DNA from: an uncultured Bacteroidota bacterium
GTDB taxonomy: Bacteria; Bacteroidota; Bacteroidia; Chitinophagales; Chitinophagaceae
Direction of reading: 5' to 3'
NCBI GenBank assembly: GCA_946479055.1
Contig: CAMLEX010000038.1
Location: forward strand, 1-13,772
DNA length: 13,772 nucleotides
A program made the position numbers and the translations under genes. Below, piece after piece: positions 1-5,616 of the stretch (positions are counted from its first letter, which is position 1; the number at the start of each line of letters is the position of its first letter). Below the pieces are notes generated by a model. The model worked only from the letters and a program-made list of their open reading frames with translations. It was not told the DNA's origin and searched no databases.

Positions 1-2
1 CT

Positions 3-986
3 TTCTGGGGACATTGGCTCCGTACTCCTGAGCTCAGCATTGCCTTAATGGATGAATGGGAAACCAAAATTGAAAAGCTGGCCAACAGCACTATTAAAGA
101 AAATGTAACTTCTATATCGGGTGTACCAACCTGGACATTGGTATTATTCAAACGCATTCTTCAAATCACTGGTAAAAAAACTATGATGGAAGTATGGCCA
201 TCATTGGAACTGTACATGCATGGCGGAGTTTCGTTTACGCCTTATAAAGATCAATTTGAAAAATTGATTGGTAAAAAAATCAATTACCTGGAAATGTATA
301 ATGCCAGTGAAGGTTTTTTTGCCGCCCAGGAAAATCCCGGTGATGATGGTATGTTGCTGTTTACTGATCACGGCATTTTTATGGAATTTATGCCGGTAAG
401 TGAGTATGGGAAAAAACATCCGCAAACAATTAGTCTGCAGGATGTAGAGATTGGAAAAAACTATGCGCTTATCATCAGTACCAACGGAGGCTTATGGAGA
501 TATTTGGTGGGGGATACGATCCAGTTTACTTCTGTAAAACCTTTCCGGGTAAAGGTTTCAGGAAGGTTGAAACATTATATCAATGCTTTTGGTGAAGAAG
601 TGATCGTGGATAATTCGGATAAAGCCATTGCGATTGCCTGCGAAAAAACAGGCGCTATCGTAAATGATTATACAGCGGCGCCTGTTTATTTTTCAGATTC
701 GTCCAACGGCGCACATGAATGGCTGATAGAGTTTGAGAAAGAACCTGCAAGTCTGGAAGCATTTTCAAAGGACTTGGATATAGCGCTGAAAAGCATTAAC
801 AGCGACTATGAAGCCAAGCGGCATAAAGATATTGCACTGGGTTTGCCTGTTTTACATTCTTTAAAAAAAGGAACATTCAATCAATGGTTGAGTTTTAAAG
901 GCAAGCTGGGTGGGCAGCACAAAGTTCCAAGATTGAGCAATGAAAGAACCTTTATTGAAGAGATATTATTGCTGGCAAATTCCTGA
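3..986 (+). CDS. GH3-family acyl-adenylate-forming enzyme, 3' part (cut by left edge)
   Basis: The frame is open from position 3 with no start needed before the first in-frame ATG at 48. The codons before that ATG (reading FWGHWLRTPELSIAL) look like family sequence, so the gene runs off the left edge and ATG 48 is internal. 327 codons are visible; GH3 proteins are usually about 500 residues, so roughly a third is missing. Numbering from ATG 48, the nucleotide-binding motif appears as YNASEGF (84-90), a second conserved block as GLWRYLVGD (148-156), then SGRLKHYINAFGEE (171-184), and near the C-terminus GKLGGQHKVPRL (285-296), where a conserved lysine lies. Plant GH3 enzymes adenylate a carboxylic acid and transfer it to an amino acid; the substrate of the bacteroidete versions is not known to me. 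No signal peptide or membrane segment is visible, so a cytoplasmic enzyme is likely. It is followed by fabG on the same strand after 143 bases. The family is sure, the substrate is not. Confidence 0.88.
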   Translation, partial: FWGHWLRTPELSIALMDEWETKIEKLANSTIKENVTSISGVPTWTLVLFKRILQITGKKTMMEVWPSLELYMHGGVSFTPYKDQFEKLIGKKINYLEMYNASEGFFAAQENPGDDGMLLFTDHGIFMEFMPVSEYGKKHPQTISLQDVEIGKNYALIISTNGGLWRYLVGDTIQFTSVKPFRVKVSGRLKHYINAFGEEVIVDNSDKAIAIACEKTGAIVNDYTAAPVYFSDSSNGAHEWLIEFEKEPASLEAFSKDLDIALKSINSDYEAKRHKDIALGLPVLHSLKKGTFNQWLSFKGKLGGQHKVPRLSNERTFIEEILLLANS

Positions 987-1011
987 TGTTATCAACAAAA
1001 CTGATTTCACT

Positions 1012-1019
1012 TATTTTTG
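1012..1019 (+). promoter_or_regulatory. Possible Bacteroidota -7 element upstream of fabG
   Basis: TATTTTTG fits the Bacteroidota -7 form TAnnTTTG. It lies in the 143-base gap between the GH3 gene and fabG and would give a leader of about 100 bases. I see no convincing TTTG at the matching -33 position, so this is a weak call. FabG could also be read from the GH3 promoter. Confidence 0.3.
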
Positions 1020-1129
1020 CTGACCATTAAAAAAATTACATGAAATGAGCCATTATAATGTATATCACCAACCAGGATGATTATTTATGGCGAATTCCAT
1101 TTGGCTAAAAAGCAATAAAAAATAAACAA

Positions 1130-1885
1130 ATGAAATTACTTGAAGGAAAAACAGCAATTGTTACCGGCGCTGCCCGTGGTATTGGCGAAGCTATTGCTAT
1201 AAAATTCGCAGAGCATGGTGCTAATATTGCTTTTAGTTATGTAAGCGATAGTAGTGCTGAAAAAGCCGCTGTATTGGAAGAGAAATTAAAAACCATAGGA
1301 GTAAAAGCAAAAGCTTATCAAAGTAATGCTGGTGATTTTGCGCAATGTGAAGCATTTGTAAATGATGTACTGAAAGAGTTTGGAACTGTAGATATATGTG
1401 TCAACAATGCAGGTATTTCAAAAGATAACCTGTTGTTAAGAATGAGCCCGGAACAATGGGATGACGTAATAAAAGTAAACCTGAACAGTGTATTCTATAT
1501 GACCAAGCAGGTAATCAAACCTATGATGAAAGCCAGGAATGGCGCTATCATCAATATGAGTTCAGTGTTTGGAGAAATGGGCAATGCCGGCCAAAGCAGC
1601 TATGCAGCCAGCAAAGCAGGCATCATAGGTTTTACAAAAAGTGTGGCGAAAGAGTTGGGCAGTCGCAATATCCGTTGCAATGCTATAGCGCCGGGTTTTG
1701 TAGAAACCGATATGACCAGCTACCTGAAAGAAGGTGAAGCAGGAGAAAAATACAAAGCAGGAATTCCATTGGGTCGTTTCGCCAGAGCAGAAGATATTGC
1801 CAATACAACATTATTTCTTGCTTCAGACATGGGCTCTTACATCACGGGGCAAACGCTCAGTGTTTGCGGTGGGTTGAATATTTAA
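1130..1885 (+). CDS. fabG: 3-oxoacyl-[acyl-carrier-protein] reductase (SDR family)
   Basis: A classical short-chain dehydrogenase of 251 residues, the usual FabG length (about 245-250). The Rossmann cofactor loop is TGAARGIG (12-19), NNAG is at 92-95, and the catalytic tetrad is N117, S145, Y158 and K162 (YAASK). PGFVETDM (188-195) closely resembles the E. coli FabG segment, and the C-terminal GQTLSVCGG matches the family's GETLHVNGG end. It should reduce 3-ketoacyl-ACP to 3-hydroxyacyl-ACP with NADPH in the cytoplasmic fatty-acid elongation cycle; the same step supplies hydroxy-acyl chains for lipid A. The ATG at 1130 follows an A-rich leader without a Shine-Dalgarno sequence, usual for this phylum. 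The 3' end overlaps the convergent GT2 gene by 63 bases. Many SDRs share these motifs, so a secondary-metabolite or polyester-type ketoreductase remains possible, but the FabG match is good. Confidence 0.9.
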   Translation: MKLLEGKTAIVTGAARGIGEAIAIKFAEHGANIAFSYVSDSSAEKAAVLEEKLKTIGVKAKAYQSNAGDFAQCEAFVNDVLKEFGTVDICVNNAGISKDNLLLRMSPEQWDDVIKVNLNSVFYMTKQVIKPMMKARNGAIINMSSVFGEMGNAGQSSYAASKAGIIGFTKSVAKELGSRNIRCNAIAPGFVETDMTSYLKEGEAGEKYKAGIPLGRFARAEDIANTTLFLASDMGSYITGQTLSVCGGLNI

Positions 1886-2662
1886 ATTCGTTGGCCTCGT
1901 AATTTCATTTTTATTTTTTTGCAACCTGTACAGTTTGGCATATTTTAAAAAATGATAACGAGCCTGGTGGTAAGCTATTGTCAAACCATGATATCCATTT
2001 AAAAAACCGGCCCGGAGGAAATAGGCATTCAAAAATGACCAAGTGGGGCTGGCGATAATTTTAAACCAATTCGTTTTATTCCCTGCCTGGTGCAGCGAAT
2101 AAGCGGCGATCATACTGACATTGTCATTTTTTTTCTTGTGTTCAGCTACTGTATCACAGATATAATGAAGCAGATCTCCTTTTAATGGACATACCGCTGT
2201 TGATGAAGGAACAATGATCCTATCGTGGGGATCAAAACCTCCCCAGCGTAAAAAGCGTTTATCAAACAACCGGACTTTGGTTTCAGGGTACCAGCTGCCA
2301 TACCGAATAAATTTTCCGCAGTAATTAACACAACGGTTCATTTTATAAGCTTTGAAAACAAAATCCTTTTTTACTCTCAGGATAGATGCTTTCAACTCCT
2401 CATCCAGAGCTTCATCAGCCTGAAGGCAGAGGACATAATTATGCGCTGCAAATTCCAGTGCTTTATTTTTTTGAGCAATATAACCGGCAAATTTTTGCCG
2501 GTATATATAAGCCCCCTTGGCTTCTGCAATTTGTACGGTTTTGTCGGTGGAAAAGGAGTCAAGCACCACAATTTCATCCGCAATCTCTTTCACAGAATCG
2601 ATACATCTCCCGATGTTTTTTTCTTCATTATACGTTATGATCACAACCGAAAGTAACTGCAT
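1823..2662 (-). CDS. GT2 glycosyltransferase, WaaE/KdtX-like (LPS core type)
   Basis: A 279-residue GT-A enzyme. It opens with the family signature SVVIITYNEEKNIGRC (5-20), followed by DSFSTD (35-40) in the nucleotide-binding region, and QADE (81-84) stands where the metal-binding DXD-like motif is expected. RWGGFDPHDRI (139-149) matches the WGG...H region of WaaE/KdtX beta-1,4-glucosyltransferase-like enzymes, which add a sugar to the inner core heptose of LPS. The protein is cytoplasmic or peripheral on the inner membrane; no clear transmembrane helix is seen. I chose the ATG at 2662; a GTG two codons upstream (2668) is possible. The last 20 codons and the stop lie inside fabG on the opposite strand, and residues after about 255 look like a non-conserved tail. 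The gene is divergent from the ligase gene, which fits LPS assembly. The sugar and acceptor are unknown. Confidence 0.85.
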   Translation of the reverse strand: MQLLSVVIITYNEEKNIGRCIDSVKEIADEIVVLDSFSTDKTVQIAEAKGAYIYRQKFAGYIAQKNKALEFAAHNYVLCLQADEALDEELKASILRVKKDFVFKAYKMNRCVNYCGKFIRYGSWYPETKVRLFDKRFLRWGGFDPHDRIIVPSSTAVCPLKGDLLHYICDTVAEHKKKNDNVSMIAAYSLHQAGNKTNWFKIIASPTWSFLNAYFLRAGFLNGYHGLTIAYHQARYHFLKYAKLYRLQKNKNEITRPTNLNIQPTANTERLPRDVRAHV

Positions 2663-2703
2663 AGTCACCGCTTTTTAATTATTTACATTTAACATCCTAC
2701 TAT

Positions 2704-2732
2704 CGGATCACACATAAAACATTTTTGATCCG
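2704..2732. promoter_or_regulatory. Inverted repeat in divergent intergenic region, possible operator
   Basis: CGGATCA (2704-2710) and TGATCCG (2726-2732) form a perfect 7-base inverted repeat with a 15-base spacer, between the divergent GT2 and ligase genes. The right arm overlaps the predicted -33 element of the ligase promoter. It could be a regulator binding site acting on either gene. No regulator gene is in the window, so this is inference from position and symmetry. Confidence 0.35.
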
Positions 2733-2756
2733 GCTATTCATCAAAAACTACCTTTG
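2724..2756 (+). promoter_or_regulatory. Predicted Bacteroidota housekeeping promoter for the ligase gene
   Basis: TTTG at 2724-2727 and TACCTTTG at 2749-2756 match the Bacteroidota -33 (TTTG) and -7 (TAnnTTTG) elements, with 21 bases between them. Transcription would start about 20 bases before the ATG at 2783, giving a short leader. This is the best promoter match I found in the window. Confidence 0.6.
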
Positions 2757-2782
2757 CTGAATAAAATCAAACACTTTCCTTA

Positions 2783-4072
2783 ATGAAAAGAAGAGAAATA
2801 ATTCTCCCGGGCTTGTTTTTGTTATTCATCATTTCCTTTTTTCTTTCTTTCGCTGTTGTTTTGAAAGTATTCGTTATGGGTCTGCTTGTATTGTTTGCTT
2901 TTGCAGACAATTCTTTTAAACAAAAAGTTCTCCTGTTTAAAGAACGAAAATATGTTTGGTTTATGCTGGCATTTGTTGTGGCATTAGTTGCCAGTTTTCT
3001 TTTATCAGAGAACCATTCAGATGGCAGCAGATTCCTGCAATTACGTATTCCTTTATTACTATTTCCACTTAGCATTGGTTTAATGCAAATAACAAAGGAA
3101 ATGCGGGATAAAATTCTGCTGAGAATCGCTGTTATTGTTTCCGTATCCTGCCTTGCCAGCCTGAGCTGGGCCATTTATCGTTCTATCCAGGAAAGCAATT
3201 CTGCATGGCTTTATAACGACGCATTATCACTCCTCATTGGTCAGCAATCTATTTATACTTCTCTTTTTGTTAATATTTCAATCTACATTTTTTCTTACCA
3301 TCTTTTGTATTCCCCTTTATCACAAGGATACAAACTATCAATAGGCCTTGCAATTGCCATTCTGTTTGTTATCAGCTATCTGCTTGCCAGCCGCAACATG
3401 ATGTTTATTTTATATGCTTCAACTTTTCTCTTTTCTTTTTTTCTTATATTAAAAAAGAAAAAATACCTGGAAGGAGGTGCCATTTTGATAGGGCTGCTAA
3501 TCAGCGGACTCCTGATATTCGAGTTTTTCCCCAAAACGATCAACCGTTTCAAAGAACTGAGTTTTACACAATTTGACTTCCAAAGTCAGGCCAAAGAAAG
3601 TCATTACGCAGGGAAATTGACCCCCGACCAATGGAATGGTGCCAATTTCCGTTTAGCCGCCTGGCAATGTGGCTGGCAGTTATTCAAAGAGCATCCGATA
3701 ACAGGCGTTGGTCTTGGTGATAAAAGAGAGGAATTGTTTAAAGTATATCAACAAAAACAATTTCATTTTGCTATCGCCACGGAAAAAAATGTTCACAACA
3801 ATTATCTTGACATCTTGTTCAGCATGGGCGTTGCAGGCCTTATTTTATTTTTATTGGGTTGGATATTTTTGCCATTTGTTCAGGTTATCCGCAATCGTGA
3901 TGGATTAGCTACTATCATTCTTTTAACATTTTTCTTTGCTATGCTTACTGAAAATTATTTTGACCGGAGCATAGGTCCTATGCTTTTTGGATTTTTTGTT
4001 ACTTTTTTACTTTCGGCTTCCCGAACAAAAAATAATGTACAGCATCCTACGAATAAACTACCTGCAGTTTAA
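2783..4072 (+). CDS. O-antigen ligase / polymerase family membrane protein (Wzy_C)
   Basis: A 429-residue polytopic inner-membrane protein. Hydrophobic segments run through residues 8-40, 57-74, 87-101, 112-132, 153-178, 184-222 and 232-249, then a large periplasmic loop (about 250-345), then helices at about 346-368 and 375-412. The Wzy_C/WaaL hallmarks are RIPLLLFPL with R88, an SRN segment (203-205), HPITGVGLGD (304-313) in the big loop, and NVHNNYLDIL (336-345) with the conserved histidine H338. This histidine corresponds to the one needed in WaaL, which transfers O-antigen from undecaprenyl diphosphate to lipid A-core. The ATG at 2783 sits about 20 bases after the predicted start of transcription. 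Beside an ABC-type exporter and with no Wzx flippase in view, ligase is more likely than Wzy polymerase, but the two cannot be told apart by sequence alone. It converges on the exporter gene and shares four bases with it at the stop. Confidence 0.85.
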   Translation: MKRREIILPGLFLLFIISFFLSFAVVLKVFVMGLLVLFAFADNSFKQKVLLFKERKYVWFMLAFVVALVASFLLSENHSDGSRFLQLRIPLLLFPLSIGLMQITKEMRDKILLRIAVIVSVSCLASLSWAIYRSIQESNSAWLYNDALSLLIGQQSIYTSLFVNISIYIFSYHLLYSPLSQGYKLSIGLAIAILFVISYLLASRNMMFILYASTFLFSFFLILKKKKYLEGGAILIGLLISGLLIFEFFPKTINRFKELSFTQFDFQSQAKESHYAGKLTPDQWNGANFRLAAWQCGWQLFKEHPITGVGLGDKREELFKVYQQKQFHFAIATEKNVHNNYLDILFSMGVAGLILFLLGWIFLPFVQVIRNRDGLATIILLTFFFAMLTENYFDRSIGPMLFGFFVTFLLSASRTKNNVQHPTNKLPAV

Positions 4073-4806
4073 TTATTTTCTTCCGCATATAACTTTATCG
4101 CCTCTTCCGTATCTCCAATAAATTTTACTTCACCCCTGTTTATAAAAATTGATCGTTTGCAATATTTTTTTATTACATCCATACTATGACTTACGAGTAT
4201 AACTGTTTTTCCTTCTATCCAGGAACTTTCAAAGACTTTAATAGCTTTTTCCTGAAATTTCATATCGCCAACAGCGAATATTTCATCGAGGAACATAACA
4301 TCAGCACCTGCGTTCACTGCAATTGAAAAACCAAGACGGGCTACCATGCCAGATGAATAATATTTGATCTTTGTATCTACAAATTCTTTCAATTCAGCAA
4401 ACTCAACGATCTGATCAAAAATAGCATCCACTTCTTTGATTCTTAGCCCAAGCACAGAAGCGGAAATATAAATATTCTCTCTTGCCGTTAATGCATGGCT
4501 CATTCCCACTCCTAGATTCATCATCATGGTAGTACCATTTATTTTAAGATAACCCGAATCTATCGGGTAAACACCCGATAGTAATTTTACAAGGGTTGAC
4601 TTACCGCTACCATTTCTTCCCAGCAAGCCGATGCATTCACCTTTCATTATCTCCAATGATACCGGCTTTAGGGCCAGCACTTTTTTGCGTTTGGGAGCAT
4701 TAAAAAGATTGAATAAGCGTTGCTTTACTGTATTGTGGCTGTCTTCCGTTATATGAAATGTTTTACTGATACCCTTAGCCACTATGGCGTACTCATTATT
4801 TTCCAT
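4069..4806 (-). CDS. wzt: Polysaccharide ABC exporter ATPase (Wzt/KpsT/TagH type)
   Basis: A 245-residue nucleotide-binding subunit. Numbered from the ATG at 4806: Walker A GRNGSGKST (63-71), signature YSSGM (150-154, the variant usual in polysaccharide exporters in place of LSGGQ), Walker B VMFLDE (170-175), and the H-loop SH (206-207). The segment LGVGMSHALTARENIYI matches the Wzt region after the Q-loop. It should hydrolyse ATP to drive Wzm export of undecaprenyl-linked polysaccharide. The protein ends just after the nucleotide-binding domain, so it lacks the roughly 150-200-residue C-terminal carbohydrate-binding domain of E. coli O8/O9a-type Wzt. Start: ATG 4806 lies five bases after the wzm stop; a GTG at 4815 would instead overlap that stop as GTGA and add three residues. 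It is the last gene of the minus-strand run. Confidence 0.92.
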   Translation of the reverse strand: MENNEYAIVAKGISKTFHITEDSHNTVKQRLFNLFNAPKRKKVLALKPVSLEIMKGECIGLLGRNGSGKSTLVKLLSGVYPIDSGYLKINGTTMMMNLGVGMSHALTARENIYISASVLGLRIKEVDAIFDQIVEFAELKEFVDTKIKYYSSGMVARLGFSIAVNAGADVMFLDEIFAVGDMKFQEKAIKVFESSWIEGKTVILVSHSMDVIKKYCKRSIFINRGEVKFIGDTEEAIKLYAEENN

Positions 4807-4811
4807 AGTTA

Positions 4812-5609
4812 TCACAATTTTTCTGCGGCTTTAGAGCCAAGCTTGTTTAATAATAATAAACCGATCATGAGCAAAATAATTGCGTAAACCCAATCAAAAA
4901 AGAATAAACCCCAATCTGGTTCATTATGATAAAGCAAAACATTTCTTGCATTAATAATTATTCCTGAAATAGGATTGAGATAATCTACTCCAGGCAACGC
5001 ATTACGAAAAACTTCCAGTTTAAATAAAATAGGTGACAGCCAGAATCCGATACTCGTTACTACCATCCATATTTGTGTAATATCATTTGCAATAATATAA
5101 ATATTAGAAAGTATCAATGAAAATGCCAAAGCTATTATCAGCAGGTTAAGAAAGATCGGAATAAAATAAAGAGCATAAAGACTATAGCCGCTGATATCCT
5201 TTTCAAAAAAATGAAAGAATAATGTAAACATTAATAAATTGAAAAAAAATCCGATGCAGTTGCTTAAAATGTGAGACAAGTAAATTTCAAGCTTATTCAT
5301 ATTTGTATATTCATACAAATATTTTTTTGTGTTAAGTATCTGGACAGTGCCTGTTGTGGATTCAACAAAAAAATTCCATATAATAAGACCGATAAAAAGA
5401 AAAGATATAAAGTTGGGAATTCCCTGCTTCATGATCAATTCAAATGCGACGTAATAAATAACAATATCAGAAACCGGTTTTATCAGGGCCCATAATAAAC
5501 CCAGTTTATTTTCATAATACCTCAACTTAAATTCTATTTTAGCCATGAGCCACAAACGTTCGAGTTTATTGGAACGGCCAATCCAGTCCTTCACGATCCT
5601 GATTAACAT
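4812..5609 (-). CDS. wzm: Polysaccharide ABC exporter permease (ABC-2 type, Wzm)
   Basis: A 265-residue permease, normal for the Wzm/KpsM/TagG family. The N-terminal amphipathic region holds the family signature FKLRYYENKLGLLWALIKP (27-45), the interface helix that leads into the first membrane segment. About six hydrophobic segments follow (roughly 44-60, 66-84, 114-135, 146-170, 178-196, 236-256). SPILF (192-196) and LNP (211-213) are further family marks. It forms the channel dimer that moves lipid-linked polysaccharide across the inner membrane, powered by the ATPase encoded directly downstream. The ATG at 5609 lies seven bases after the stop of the GT4-GT2 gene, and its own stop touches or overlaps the ATPase start. 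Cotranslation of both subunits is therefore likely. Which glycan it exports (O-antigen or other surface polymer) is inferred from neighbours. Confidence 0.92.
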   Translation of the reverse strand: MLIRIVKDWIGRSNKLERLWLMAKIEFKLRYYENKLGLLWALIKPVSDIVIYYVAFELIMKQGIPNFISFLFIGLIIWNFFVESTTGTVQILNTKKYLYEYTNMNKLEIYLSHILSNCIGFFFNLLMFTLFFHFFEKDISGYSLYALYFIPIFLNLLIIALAFSLILSNIYIIANDITQIWMVVTSIGFWLSPILFKLEVFRNALPGVDYLNPISGIIINARNVLLYHNEPDWGLFFFDWVYAIILLMIGLLLLNKLGSKAAEKL

Positions 5610-5616
5610 AATCTAA

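Noticed and set aside
1058..1108. A 16-codon open frame (MYITNQDDYLWRIPFG) in the gap before fabG
   Set aside because: It is very short, has no recognisable leader-peptide feature, and nothing ties it to fabG control; it is probably chance.
1886..1930. A T-rich run after the fabG stop as a terminator
   Set aside because: There is no G+C stem before the T run, and the stretch is coding for the GT2 gene on the other strand.
2386..2656. Plus-strand open frames opposite the WaaE-like gene
   Set aside because: They have no recognisable motifs and lie wholly antisense to a gene with clear GT2 motifs; they are shadow frames.
2767..3174. A 135-codon minus-strand frame opposite the ligase gene 5' end
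   Set aside because: It has low-complexity T/N/S content, lies antisense to a clear membrane protein and would cover the predicted ligase promoter side; it is not supported as a gene.
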